DNA from: Membranipora membranacea
Lineage: Eukaryota; Bryozoa; Gymnolaemata; Cheilostomatida; Membraniporidae
Direction of reading: 5' to 3'
Length of the DNA: 60,000 nucleotides
NCBI GenBank assembly: GCA_914767715.1
Contig: OU612071.1
Span: forward strand, 17,668,948-17,728,947
Position 1 is the first letter of the stretch. Each line of letters starts with the position of its first letter. The translations under genes were made by a program, and so were the position numbers. Positions 1-12,040 of this stretch are shown here, in pieces. The notes under the pieces are model-generated. The model was not told where the DNA came from. It was given only the letters and a program-made list of their open reading frames with translations, and did no database searches.

Positions 1-840
1 TTAAGGGACTTCAAATTGAGTGTTTTTTTTTCAGCTTTTTAGACTATTGGCCAATGATAAATATTTACTATATACTTCACAATAAACCTTCATCAAATGC
101 AATATGGAGCGATAGCATTGATTCAAAGAGCAATTCAGGTTCGGGTGAAGTTAAGACATCTGATTGTGAGCAGCAATGGTGCTATCATTGATTTTCAGCC
201 GACAACCCAGGCCTTTTGCCGATAAGCTTCTTAATTCCAATCGGTTTGAAAATTGATATTGATTCAGCAGCTTCTGGTAAAGAGAGCTTAATCTAACACT
301 TTGAAAGAAACGATATATATCATACAGATCGTGAGAAGTCATAGAACGGTTTTCAAACTCAAAATCTGGTCAAAATTGATTGAGCTATCAACCTTACATG
401 TTGATAGAAGTTCAATGAGAACACATTACTATTTAACAATTAATAAAGCGAAATGAAAATACAGACCCACTGTCACATTAGGATCAAATGATTGTTTTTT
501 CTTTGTAATGGATGGTAAACCAGTAAAAAGGATTCTAACATCAGAAGATCACAACTGAGGAAGCTGTAGCATGTTTTAACTTTCTTGTCAGTGTATGCTT
601 TGAGAAAAGATTGCAAGTCATGAGGCCTAGAGAAATTATAGTATTAGGATAAGGTGATACTCTGGCTGATTGATTTCTTTGTTCGTGTTCATCAAGATGG
701 GGGTGTAGTAAAACATTACAGGTAGAAAAAGTTTCATCAGTCCCCGAACTTTGTATAAATAACAGTATCAAATTCCCATCATTCACTGCTTATAAATGAA
801 TAATATATATGCATAGTAACTCTATGAAAGGGAAATAAAT
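1..840. repeat. 3'-flank paralogue of the secreted-protein genes
   Basis: The first about 840 bases match, with many substitutions and indels, the downstream flanks of the secreted-protein genes at about 31030-31550 and 36985-37870. Shared landmarks are the oligo-T stretch followed by an ACTATTGG motif, the 'attgatat(t/a)gattcagcag' stretch, and the 'gagaaaagattgcaag' stretch near 600 and 37675. No coding exon of the family is present here, so the matching gene would lie left of position 1. I see no real gene in this stretch; the short ORFs are incidental. Confidence 0.6.
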
Positions 841-1123
841 AAATTAAATTTAAATGAGTTCTAGTGGTCATGAGAATGATCGTTAAACTAAACACTGCGC
901 TTTTGAATCATTTCACATGTTGTTTAAATTATTTCAGATGATAGCAAATTGAAAAGTGAGCTGACTTATTCTAGCAACAAATTTATATTTTCTTTCCTCA
1001 GATATTAAGAGCAGGCAACTCCTAAGTTTTAATGAGCTGTTGAGCTACATGGATTAAATATCACTATTTCTGCCTACTGAATGAGTATGAGATTCCTGAA
1101 AACCATGATATTTTTATGTTAAC

Positions 1124-1453
1124 TTAAAGTGACAGTCTTACTAGGTCATGTTTGGTATGGTTTTAAAGATCTCAGGCTGAAAAGTTATTAGGACATATGT
1201 AATAAAACAGCCTGCGAACCCAATTGCAATCAAACTGCTGCAAAGTCTGAAAATTGGGATCATTGTGGATCATTGTGATTTATTGCCTCCCCCTGACCAC
1301 TATGATCCACTATGATCTTTGCTAAAATAATTGAAAAAAAACTTATTGCTATTCTCCACATTTTGCATTTTTTTATTATTTCTATTTGCCCTATGAACTC
1401 ACAATATTTCAATTACTGGGGTATCCACTTTTCTAATAGGACTGTCACTTTAA
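1124..1453. mobile_element. TTAA-flanked MITE, family C, copy 1
   Basis: About 330 bases bounded by inverted ends reading TTAAAGTGACAGTC on the left and GACTGTCACTTTAA on the right, with further imperfect inverted matches inside. The centre folds on itself (ATCATTGTGGATCATTGTG against CACTATGATCCACTATGATC). A second copy is at 4211-4546. There is no ORF, so it is a non-autonomous DNA element. TTAA at both ends could be a target-site duplication. Confidence 0.75.
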
Positions 1454-1813
1454 ATTCACTTTCATTTTTACTCCCTTAAATTCACAAGAGGTGTGAAGTA
1501 GGGTATCATGACTGTTTGTGGAATCTACTCTCAACATTCGTAAGAGGTAATTGGTCCGCGTTGGAGTCTTTGTTTTTTGTTACATTACCGTCGGGCGTTG
1601 ATGCTCCTTTATAGTGATTTACAGCTCGTCTGTACAGTGATAGAGCAGTAGTCAGTGACAGCTGAATGTCCAAAGAAAATCGGCAGAATTAAAGATAAAT
1701 TTTTTAAGAACAGTTTATAGCAGCCGGAAGTCCATGTCTCACAACTAGATCACAGTGAGGTATTTCAAAAGGCCCTGATTACAACAGGAGAGTTTCGAAT
1801 CTCAAACCATAGT

Positions 1814-2141
1814 TTGGAGGTTAATCGGGTTAGAATGATAGCTTAGCTTAGGACTGTAGCAGTACAATGATATAATTGTTAGCCATTTCCGTTAGAGGTA
1901 ATTGGTTGGCCTCGGAATGATAGCTTAGCTTAGGATTGTAGCAGTACATTGATAGGATTGTTAGCCATTTTCGTTAGAGGTATTTGATTCGCGTTGTAAT
2001 GATAGCTTAGATTGGGACTGTAGCAGTACAATGATACAATTGTTAGCCATTTTCATCAGAGGTAATTGGTTCGCATTAGAATGATAGCTTAGCTTAGGAC
2101 TGTAGCAGTACAATGATATGATTGTTAGCCATTTTTGTTGA
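1814..2141. repeat. 82-bp tandem array, four units
   Basis: The phrase 'aatgatagcttag' recurs at about 1834, 1916, 1998 and 2080, exactly 82 bases apart. Each unit carries 'tgtagcagtaca' and 'ttgttagccatttt'. Four units fill 328 bases, differing at a few positions. A lone diverged piece ('taagaggtaattggtccgcg') lies near 1540. It is a minisatellite with no coding potential. Confidence 0.85.
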
Positions 2142-3220
2142 GAATTTAAGCCTTGAATCATTATTTTTTGAAGGAGAAAGCTTTGAGATGCTGAAATAGT
2201 GACTTAGTTCAGTTGTACCTAACACAGCATTTACTGACTGACTATAAGATATAGGCCTCCTCTAACCAAATGAAGATACTATTGGCCATGTTGTCTTCTT
2301 CAGTCAGAGAATCAAAAACACTAGATCTTTGTTTCTGGATAAATTACAGTGTGTGCAAAATAATGTGAGCCCTTGTAATACTATGTATAACCCCACCAAC
2401 AAGTGGAGGAACACCTTTTTGCTTATTACAAAATAGTAAGGAAATGACACTAATCCTGGTAAATGAAATGTAATTATAGTTATATGAGAATTCAAGCTTT
2501 TGTACACCCAAAAGCTTTATTTAACTACAAATTTTGTAATAACTAAGAAATAAATGAGTTAAAAGATTGGGTTTGCAATTTGTTAATCAAATTGGCAGTG
2601 GAACTTGCGATTATGATTATTATAATGAGGACCAGGACGCTTGCAACAAATAGATGTAGCTGTAGACGACCAGCTTTGAGATTGATTCACATTTATTAAT
2701 TGTCATACAAGTTTTCTTCCCTTCCTAGGTTGTGCATTGGAGGGAGCTTGGTGCTGGATTGATTTATCAAGAATTTCCTATTCTAGGGATCAACCAATCA
2801 ACTCAGAAGGCATCGGATGCCCACAAGCTAATTGAACCATCTTTCTATCTTATCAGTTTTGTTTGCATAAAATAATATCATGATGTCGATACAGGGGTTA
2901 AGATAAGCAATATTTTAATATGGATTCATTTGATATTCCAGTCATGGTCTATCTTACCTTTTTTTGCACACCAGTATTTGAATAACTTTGCAAAAAATCA
3001 GATGCCAACGTCATCAATCATGAATCAACATGTACATTTTTAGATTAACAGTGGCTGGTATCAATTCTATAGGGCAAAAAATGTTTTAAGCTGTACTTAA
3101 AACATGCAGTGTACCATTAATAATAATAAGTATATCCGTCCATCTGTGTTTTTGTCGCTGATAAAAAATAACAGGGTGTCAAAATTATCATTGAAATTGA
3201 AATAATAATTAAGAGATTTG
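2142..3220. other. Non-coding flank related to 38.5-39.5 kb
   Basis: No gene seen. Scattered blocks match the region upstream of the third secreted-protein gene: 'gacactaatcctggt' at about 2447 (also 38611 and 39013), and 'acaggggttaagataagcaat' at about 2893 (39422), followed by 'ctatcttacc'. The order and strand are the same as in the 37-39.5 kb region, so this is an old segmental copy. Confidence 0.5.
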
Positions 3221-3224
3221 TAGT

Positions 3225-3400
3225 AGCTATTGTGATGTCTGACACTAATAGTATGGTTTTACTTAATAACTTTGCTACAATTTCAAAATCATGAAGTTGA
3301 TAGGAAAAATTTAAAAATTGTAAACAAAATTTAGACACAAAAAAGAACATGTCTAAGTTTCAGGGCAGAAAAGGTTTATTAATTGAAACTACAGCTACTA
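3225..3400 (-). repeat. Inverted copy of the secreted-gene upstream region
   Basis: Read on the minus strand, this stretch matches 28330-28490 and 34320-34450, the region upstream of copies 1 and 2. It includes the 'ttgtagcaaagttattaa' phrase and the run corresponding to 'ttgccctgaaac'. The orientation is opposite to the preceding flank. This implies an inversion or the remains of an inverted family member. Confidence 0.45.
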
Positions 3401-3504
3401 AGAAAGTTTGATGCTTATGTTTGAACTGCTACTTGTTTTGCACCACCAGACTTACATTTAGCTGAAAAGGGGAACTTAATGGCACTTAAAATCAAAGATT
3501 TTTG

Positions 3505-4141
3505 AATGAATGAGTTTATTCCGGTAGTAATGTCAGGGACACATTACAATTTAGACGCATCTGTGAATTGAAAAATAAGGACTATCAGTAATTATTTAAT
3601 ACACGAATACTACAAGGTATAAAACTGAAAGAAACTCAAAAACAAGAAATCTGTTCGTATGCGCCTATGGCATTCTATAGGAATTATGATTGCACTCAAA
3701 GCAGCTGTGCATGAAATCAGAAGGATCAGCAAAAGAATTCATAGCAGTTTTATGAACAACATTCCTTAAGTAAAAATCAATATCCATGTCAAAACGTCTC
3801 TGCTGAAATGGTTTAGTCAGCTTTTCTTTCCGCTTTTTAGTAGCACAGTAGCACCACAGTTCAGCATTGTATGTTAAACACTCTTAATCAGGCCTTGAAA
3901 ACACTAGTCTGATGTGGTGAAACCTGGAAAATACATAAACACGCTGCTTCATATTTCCTGGGATAATGTTTGTGCTGGATAGCCATTTTAAATTGTCATC
4001 AAAATAAACACCTAAATATTCAAAGGAGTCCTCACGCTCGATAACATAATCGTTGATAAAAATATAATCATAGATCAATCTGCAAAAAATGCGAACGATA
4101 ATATTGATTATAACTCCTACCAAACATATACTTGTTCTCAT
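3505..4141 (-). pseudogene. 3' fragment of a non-LTR retrotransposon (RT C-terminal region)
   Basis: On the minus strand, 4141 to 3884 encodes a peptide with the region that follows the catalytic core in non-LTR reverse transcriptases: FEYLGVYFDDNLKW, then a basic stretch with RVYVFSRFHHIRL. This matches the family pattern of a short LGV-x-D, a tryptophan and later aromatic/basic positions. One in-frame TAA interrupts it at about 3882. The same frame then continues with a cysteine- and lysine-rich stretch typical of the far C-terminus. No endonuclease or catalytic YADD is present, so it is a 5'-truncated dead copy, different from the element at 4.6-9.06 kb. Confidence 0.6.
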
Positions 4142-4210
4142 CTAAATAACCTGCACAATAACAAGACTGTGATGACATCAAATGATCCTATCTACGGAGA
4201 TCTATTTGTT

Positions 4211-4546
4211 ATTAGAGTGACAGTCCTCTTAGCCCATGTTTGGTATGGTTTTAAAGATATCAGGCTGAAAAGTCATAAGGGCATATGAAATGAAACAGGC
4301 TGTGAATTTAATTGCAGTAAATCTGCTGCAAAGTCAGAAAATTGCTATCATAGTAGATCATAGTGATTCATTGCCTCCCCCTGACCACAATGATCCATTA
4401 TGATCCTTGCTAAAATAATTGAAAAAAAACTAATCGCTATTTTCCACAATTTTCATTTTTTTATTATTTTTATTTGCCCTATGAACTCACAATATTTGAT
4501 TTACTGTGGTAATATATCCACTTTTCTAATAGTACTGACCCTTTAA
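4211..4546. mobile_element. TTAA-flanked MITE, family C, copy 2
   Basis: Diverged second copy of the element at 1124-1453. It shares 'catgtttggtatggttttaaagat', 'ctgctgcaaagtc', 'gcctccccctgaccac' and 'tttgccctatgaactcacaatattt'. The left end reads TTAGAGTGACAG and the right end ACTGACCCTTTAA, so the terminal repeats have decayed. It lies between the two retrotransposon fragments. Confidence 0.75.
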
Positions 4547-4713
4547 AAAATATAGAAATAGAAATCAATATCAATCTCAATCATTTTAACGAAAGCCTTG
4601 TGTTGCCTAACTGATTGTGCGTGACATCATGCGTGACATCAAGGTGATTGTGCGTGACATCGTGCTGACAAGCTGCTTGTGAAAAATTCTCTCTCTCTTG
4701 ATTAAAAATTGTA

Positions 4714-6141
4714 AATAATTACTGGATATCATATTGAAGACAGTGCTTTAAGTTCTAAAAAGCGGAAGCGAGATGACCAAGATGACGATCAGCAAGAAAA
4801 CAAAAAAGAAATGCCGTATTATTTAAACAAACTCAGAGCACTTCAAAAAAAGCTGGATTCAACAACTCAAGACAACAGCATCGAAATCAAAGGTACTCTT
4901 GACAATATTCAAATCATACTGGTGTGCAATTCTGCAACATACGAGGTTGTCAAAGCTAACTTCCAGTCCTCGTTAAAAGAGCAAGGACTTTACACCTCTT
5001 TACACACCAACCGGGATCAAACAAAAACAACTGTAGTCGCTGTAGTGGTCACAGTTAAAACCAAGCAAAAGGAAAAAAATCTTTATACACTGCGAACTTT
5101 TATAATACAACATCTACCATACTTGTCAATGGTATTAAGGACAAGGATATTTTCCTTGACCACTACACTAAACTTATCAACGACATTCCTGAACATACTA
5201 TAAATGCATTGAATGTTACCATTCAACAGAAATGTAAAGAATTCATTACATCCGAGCAAGGCATGAATGCGGCAGAAGTTCAACTACCAAGTCTGGAAAA
5301 CAGCTACACGTCCAATCAAAGCTCCAGCACATCAGTTGCCATGGAAAGCACCAGCTCTCACGATCATCAAAGAACATCAGGCAACACATGTGAATCATGC
5401 AGCAATATCTAAAGCCTCACCAGTGCATGATGAGACAAATCTCCGAGCTAGAAAATAAAGTTAAACAACAAAGCACTTTAATACAGAAACTTGTTGACCA
5501 ACAACCAATAACCGATCAAATACAACATCAATTCGACCAACTTGAAACCAGCATCAACAAACATATAACAAGTAAATTGGAATGCAATTCAAATTCCTCA
5601 CCTCATGAAAAAGTTTCTCCCAACAATCAAACAGCATCAGCACAACACTGGGCTAACTATAATCATCAGCAACTTAATCTGCCATCAACTTGCTCAACGA
5701 ACAACAACAATCGAACCCGCATGAGAACACAACCCCCAAAAGAATACAAAATAGACATCAGATACCATCAGAAGCACCCTCAACAAAACCTTTGGGCCAA
5801 TCATAATAGAAAAGATTACCAGATATAACTTCAATACAAACAAACCCAAAATTATGATACAGTTCAACCACCAAGAAACGAGAAACAACATCCTACGCAA
5901 ATGGAACACTGATCTATTTGGTGGATCAAGTATACGCCAAACAATCGACCCGAGGTCCCTGACAGAAAATATGGGTATGTTGAAAGGTGTCCCACTAGAT
6001 GCTGAGGACAGCACTGTAATAAATGATATAAAAGTGCTCTACCCTCATGCTACATCAGAAAGAATTTTTAAGGAGGGCAAACCAATGAGAATGTTCAAAA
6101 TTAAGTTCCATTCTCATGATGATTTTCTTTTTTTCTATTAA
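4714..6141 (+). pseudogene. Retrotransposon ORF1, frameshifted
   Basis: The pieces lie in three frames: 4714-about 5090 (frame of 4811), about 5090-5412 (frame of 5209), 5397-5828 (frame of 5397) and 5854-6141 (frame of 5209). The frame is open from about 4714, upstream of the first ATG at 4811, and carries a basic KKRKR stretch followed by acidic residues. The middle piece has an asparagine/tyrosine-rich block (NFYNTTST). The third piece is glutamine-rich with a heptad pattern (ISELENKVKQQSTLIQKL), a likely trimerising coiled coil. The last piece is a compact basic/aromatic domain. This layout is usual for ORF1 RNA-binding proteins of non-LTR elements. At least two frameshifts make it non-functional. 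Confidence 0.65.
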
Positions 6142-6198
6142 AAATGGCATTTGTCTCCAATCACAAAGTGTTAAATGTCAATTTGAGCAAATGAGATA

Positions 6199-8937
6199 AT
6201 GAATTCTGAATTTGCATTTTTGAATGTCCGTGGAATCACCAGCAAAATAGAGGAGATCAAATCAATTTTGCATCAACGTAAATTCGCAATTCTAGGATTA
6301 GCAGAGACATTTTTGAATGAGAATGATGGTGTTGGTATTTATGCGGTGCCAGGTTATCAGGTGATTAGGAGAGATCGGGGATATGGTTACGGTGGTGGTC
6401 TCATTTTCTACATACATGAATCCGTGCAATTCGAACATCTTGCAGATTTTGATAATAGCATGCCTGAGTCTATAACTATCAAAGTAAAGCCAAGTACAAA
6501 TAAAAGTTGTTTAGTCTCGTTTATATACAGGCCTCCCAACTCCAAGTCCGCATGGTATGATCTTGCTTACGAATACTTTGAAAAAGCTTTTTTACTGTAT
6601 AATGAAATGATTATACTTGGAGATTTTAACATCAACATCATTGAACAAAGAAGCAACAGAAAGTGGTTGAATATTGTTAAATCTTTTTCCTTCCGTCAAT
6701 TGATGTCGGAGCCAACAAGAGTTACAGAAACATCCAGCACCCTGATCGATCACATATACACAAATCTGCCCTCAGACATGTCAGAGAGTGGAATTATAAA
6801 ATATGGAATAAGTGATCATTGCTTAGTTTTCATTAAAATTTTATTTTCCACATTAAAGGTAAAAGCAAAAAGAACATCATTTGAATTCAATGACTATTCC
6901 AAATTTACAAACCAGAATATACATGACCTTTTTTCAGGTCGTCATTTTAATGATGTATTGTTTGAGAATACTGTAGACCATATGTATGCAAGATTTAATG
7001 ACACCTATAGTTCATTAATCAAAACACTTGTCATCACCAAGAAAAGATTTGTAAAAACTGCTCAACTGCCCAAATGGTTAGATGATGAGGTAAAATAACA
7101 CATGCATTTGCGTGATAGATTGAAGAGAGAGGGCAAATGGGAAGAATACAAAATTCAACGCAATTATGTTAAAAATTTGATTAAGAAGAAGAAAAAATCG
7201 GTTATTTCAGATATAATTAAAAATAACAAAAATAACACCAAACCTGTTTGGGAAGCTTTAGGAATCAATCAAACTAAAATTTCACCAATGGTCAATATTG
7301 GGGGTTTATCCCCTGATGAATTGAACAGACACTTTACATCGATTGCAAAATCCATAACCAAAGACATCCCTGATTCCCATGAATATAACATGATTAAACC
7401 AGTGACAACCCAAACGTTTTCTCAATTGACTCGCTTTACTCCAGAAATTTGTTTCAAATATCTAAAAAACATTTCTGACAATAAAGCAACTGGTCATGAT
7501 GGTATATCTGTTAAGGTTTTGAAGAAAACATGGCCTTACATATGCGACATTGTAACTGACATGTTCAATAGAGCATTAATAGAGGGTGTATTTCCTTCAC
7601 AGTGGAAATCCGCAAGAGTAATTCCTATTCATAAGGATGGAGATATCAAAGATCCGTCTAATTATCGCCCTATATCAATAATTCCTGTGCTATCTAAGAT
7701 TTTTGAGAAACATGTGAATTCCCAAATTCAAAAATATCTCACCACAAACAAACTTCTTCACAAATTACAATGCAGATTTAGAGAAGGTTATTCCTGTGTT
7801 GATTCCCTACACAAACTCATTTCTGACTGTTTGTCAGCAATATCAGATGGTCACTTTGTTGCTATGATGTTTTTGGATTTCAAAAAACCTTTTGACTGCG
7901 TCGACCATAAAATTCTTCTGAAAAAATTGACAATGCACTCTCTCATCAAATCTTTCCTAACAGATAGGACACAATTTGTAGCTATACAACAAGGTGCAAA
8001 AAGTTCAAAAAATTCTTCCAATAGACATTGGTGTCCTTCAAGGCTCAATTCTGGCACCAAGTTTATTCCTCATATACGTCAATGATCTTTTATCCTACAC
8101 ATTACATTCCAAGGCATTTGCCTACGCTGATGATACAGTTTTCGTATCAAAATCTGACAACTTTGATACACTTAATGATTTATGTGATACTGATCTACAC
8201 TTGATAGAAAGTTGGTGTAAGAATAATAGGATGTTGATAAACAGAAAAAAATCTAACTATATGCTTGTACAACCCTCTCATAGAGCCACATCTCTAGATT
8301 TAGATCTAAAAATTAACCATAAAAGACTAAACCGAAATGCCAATACCAAACTCCTTGGTTTTACTTTGAATGACTCATTGACATGGGACGATCATGTAGA
8401 CCAGATTTGCACCAAAATAAACAAAATTTTGGCATTATTCCAGAAATGCAGGGCATTCCTAGATAGTAAATCATCTCGTAACTTTTATTTCCAGTATGTC
8501 TTTTGTCATATGATATATGGCATCCGCATATATGGCAACCTATCATCACAATATATTCTTGAAAGAATATACTTGCTCCAAAAGAGGGCTTTCCGCCTAA
8601 TAGCAAATGTCAACCACATACCATATCATCTAATACATACAAGAGATTTACATACATCTCTTGGTCTGATTCCTTTTCCTCTCCTTGCTGGTCATTTCAC
8701 CTGTATATTTGGTTTTTAACTTTTGCATTTGATTGCACCTGACTTTCTTTTGGAAGGCTTTATTCCAGCTAGCTCTAAAACCTTTTTTAGAGACAAATAC
8801 CTATTACATTATCACACTGATCAATTAAGACAAAAAATCACTACAACTTTTAACTCTTTACCAATTCAGATACGCTCAGCAACCAAACTTACTCATTTTA
8901 AACAACAACTATCAAAGCACTTTATATCCAATTAATT
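6199..8937 (+). pseudogene. Retrotransposon ORF2: endonuclease + reverse transcriptase, broken
   Basis: The N-terminal APE-type endonuclease (6199-about 6850) shows LAETFL, GGGLIFYIHES, ILGDFNINI, DHIYT and SDHCLVF, the usual Mg-dependent nuclease landmarks. The reverse transcriptase follows with NKATGHDGIS, YRPISIIPVLSKIFEK, the weakened MMFLDFKKPFD (family usually DFSKAFD), LQGSILAPSLFLIYVNDL and the catalytic FAYADDTVFV near 8118-8147. The C-terminal region ends with FNSLPIQIRSA. Lesions: in-frame TAA at 7096-7098, a frame change between about 7950 and 8000 with an apparent short loss just before the LQGS motif, and in-frame TAA at 8717-8719. It copied RNA into DNA at target nicks when intact. 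Confidence 0.9.
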
Positions 8938-9610
8938 CTTTTTACTTGAGTATTTTTTCTTTTTCTCTCCGCTTAAGTTTTTTCTTTTTTGTTCTGTCAC
9001 TGCATGAAAAACATTCCTAATGTGGAATGACAATAAAAGTATATAACTGCATAAGTTAACCTTGCAAAAAATTCTCAAGGGAAAAGCAAGATGGTGCAAT
9101 CAACAAGCAGGCATGGGTCTCATTTTTGCGCATATTATACCACATCAGTTGTAGTGTATATCACGGAAACTGAGGATTGTCTTGACAAAATAGTACAGCA
9201 CTTAGGACCATCTAATTTATATGACTTTCAAAGTAGAAAATCAGTATGAGGGTAAGTAGAACAAGTGTCTGTATCGATATCGGTATCAAGGCGCAGCGAT
9301 ACCAGACGGCGCCTCGGTACCAAACATTTGCAATGTCCCTCCGCCACCACAGAGGGAACATACTTGTTCTAGATGTTAAGTATGTGTGGCAAGAAGGAAA
9401 AACCTACCATTTTTGGAATAGGTCCTTCTAATCTGATCTTAATCGCATCTAATTCTTTTGCGTAACGGAACACAGTGGGTAAATTTTTTTTGTGCCCGAG
9501 AGCTACTGTAACGCCCAAAGTATTGTTTACAGATACCACTTATCGGTGAGTTTTTGGTGTGGCTGAAATTATTCAGGGCATAAATTGCGCTAATTTAAAA
9601 AAGGTATAGG

Positions 9611-9870
9611 CTGAAAATATTTAGGCGAAAAAGTACACTAATAAGGTAAATATATAATAGCTAAATTTAGAGGGTTGCACCAACCGCACCCGTGCCCTCA
9701 GCCTTCTGAGAGGTTGAAAATATTTAGGCAAAGAAATACACTAAAGTTAACGTATAATAGCCAAAATTAGAGGGTCGCATCAACCGCACTCGTGCGCTCA
9801 GCCTGCTGAGAGGTTTGAAATATTTAGGCGACACAAATACACTAAGGTTAATATGAAAATAATAATTGAA
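9611..9870. repeat. About 102-bp tandem repeat, about 2.5 units
   Basis: The phrase 'gaaaatatttaggc' begins at about 9613 and 9716, and as 'gaaatatttaggc' at about 9817. Each is followed by 'acactaa', 'taatagc', 'agagggt.gca.caaccgca' and 'cctcagcc..ctgagagg'. No coding potential. Confidence 0.8.
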
Positions 9871-11824
9871 AAAGTACTTTCACTTTAATGATAGTTATAC
9901 ACAGGTGATAAAATAGGTATTGCAACTGTTGTTGGCCGCATCTCAGCTTTTTATGATAGCAGACCCATATAAAATTGTAGATCCACTAATTATGACATGC
10001 TCTTTCAGATGTTGGATGTTTTGAAAACATATCATCAGTTTTTGATCACTTCCTTTTTACCGGCAGCGTTTTTGGCAATTAGCAGCCCATTGTGCAACTT
10101 AGTGTAAGGTACATTGTTACCATTGCGATCAGTGTGAAAAACTGTACCAGAAACATCTGACACACCTTACCCATCCAAAAGTGCAAATGGAAGTGACAAG
10201 ATAGGCAGGGGTTGCCACCGGACTACTCACCTCATTAATAGCTATAGACTTATTAATTTTTGTAATTGATAATATGTATTTCTGAAATGATGTATTTTCC
10301 AGGAAGGTGACAGTTTGGCGCTGCTAAAATTAACACTGTAAAATGATTACATGTTTTGGGATTTTTCTTTAATCAAATGAACGTATTCATCGGCAAATGC
10401 TATGTTTTGTGGCTGTTTGACATGTTAATGCATGATACCGGAGACCTGCTAATAGGAGAGCATTATCTTGTTGCGAATGTATTATTTCTTAGCTTGAATT
10501 GATGGCAGAAATACTTTGGGTTTTTTCACTGACATGACCAATATATCCTGCTCAGCAGCAAAAATACAGGATACATTATTGCTTTTTGAATTGGGAATAA
10601 ACCTGCAGAGCACTGGAGAAAGTGGCACTAGACCAACTAACTTATTAACTGGTCCAAATACTGTACTCAGAAATATTAAGATGAGGTATACAACCGAAGG
10701 TGCTTCGAGCTGGTACAATCTTTAAAAGCTCCCTTATTCGTAGTCGAAACCTCATCTCTGTGGCAACAATGGCCTGGTAGTGAGTAGCAAACACGCTAAA
10801 CAAGTAGGCCATGTCACCATCACTCCATCTCGCCATGATAGAAAACTTATTGAGTTACCAAAAATACGCTTATAATAAACAAGGTTGATTGAAGACACAA
10901 ACGGAAAAAAAAACCAATCAATGGCATTTGAGTCCATTTAGAAGTTGCATTATGGGGCTGATAGGTATATTTTTTACCGAGTATCAAATATGCCTAGGTA
11001 ATACTCCTGATATTTCCCAAACTTCTGACTCCCCGTCAGTGACAAATATTTGAATTGACATGGACAGTTGAGTAGCATTGATTACAGGATCCTTCTGACT
11101 ACATCATATTGATTTACAATGTGAGTGCTTACAACCATAGTTATGAGATTCATATTTGATGAGGTCATAAGCGCTAAAGTGTTATCTCAGGGCAGTAAAC
11201 CGTCTGACTTATCTTCTCATTCATAAGGAGAAAATAACTCCTTATTGAGAGAAGAATATAATATCTTGTTGGGTTTATTTCACATATAAAATTGTCATCC
11301 ATAAAATATTTCAGATCCTGCCTGCATGTTTTCTGAATTCCAAATACCCCTCATGTAACATGTATAAACTTCTTGACAATTGGTTTGACTTAATATTTTG
11401 TACCGTTTTGTGATTATCACCTATAAACTAGCAGAGGCAGAGCTGCCCTCCTTAGCCCTAGCACCTGTTTGCATGTTTTCTGCTGGTTACCATGACCACA
11501 GTAATGTCCGCTATAACCAGCTTTCTCATAATTTTATACGGTCTATTGAAATCATAATCCTATGCCAAGCTTAGGCGGAAGCATGAGCAATTTAAGTAAT
11601 TTAAGAAACTACTGTTTATTTATGGGTTGACAATAAATAATCATGGAAACAAACAAGTAAGACTAACAGCTTAGTGTTAAATTATATTCACACTTCCCAA
11701 GTTGTGTATAAAACTCTAGCTGCTGTTGGAATTTTTCCACTGGCACACAATAAAATTCATTGTTAAGCATTAGGAGCTCTTCCACAAACTTCAGAAATTC
11801 CCGCTTATCTATTACAATTGGTAT

Positions 11825-12040
11825 CTCAACGAGAGTCAGTAACCACCCCCTCTGAGGGCGGGGAATACTTTAACGTCATTGGGCGAATATAATCAGATTG
11901 GCAGTGGCGACAGACTGACTGGCGAGAGGTCTAAGGCAAAATATGATAGCATAAAAGAACATACAGATTTAGCTCCTTTTAATTATGCCTAATTGTTAAT
12001 GAATATGCTTTTAAATTAGGGAAATGCCTCACCTTATTTT
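11825..12040 (+). repeat. Relic of secreted-gene intron 2 sequence
   Basis: This stretch matches intron 2 of the secreted-protein genes at about 29715-29915 and 35665-35860. Shared blocks are 'gagtcag', a C/G-rich 'ccccctctgagggcgggg' counterpart, 'attgggcga.tataat', 'ttggcagtggcga', 'tatgatag.ata.a.gaac' and 'cagatttagct.cttttaat.atgcct'. No exon of the family lies alongside. Either a repeat inserted in both places, or this is all that remains of a lost family copy upstream of the SLC5 gene. Confidence 0.6.

Larger units (their letters stand above)
4600..9060 (+). mobile_element. Nearly full-length non-LTR retrotransposon, APE endonuclease type
   Basis: A plus-strand element with ORF1 (about 4714-6141), ORF2 (6199-8937) and a short AT-rich 3' tail with 'caataaaagtatataactg' near 9032. 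Endonuclease plus reverse transcriptase with a C-terminal 'FNSLP..IRSA...FK' block fits the Jockey/CR1/L2 group; the exact clade is not resolved. The 5' boundary is uncertain: a short GTGCGTGACATC repeat at 4615-4665 may be part of its 5' UTR. Both ORFs are interrupted, so this copy is not autonomous. Confidence 0.85.

Noticed and set aside
10482-10937. Set of overlapping small ORFs around 10.5-10.9 kb
   Set aside because: Frames on both strands are mutually exclusive and none shows family features.
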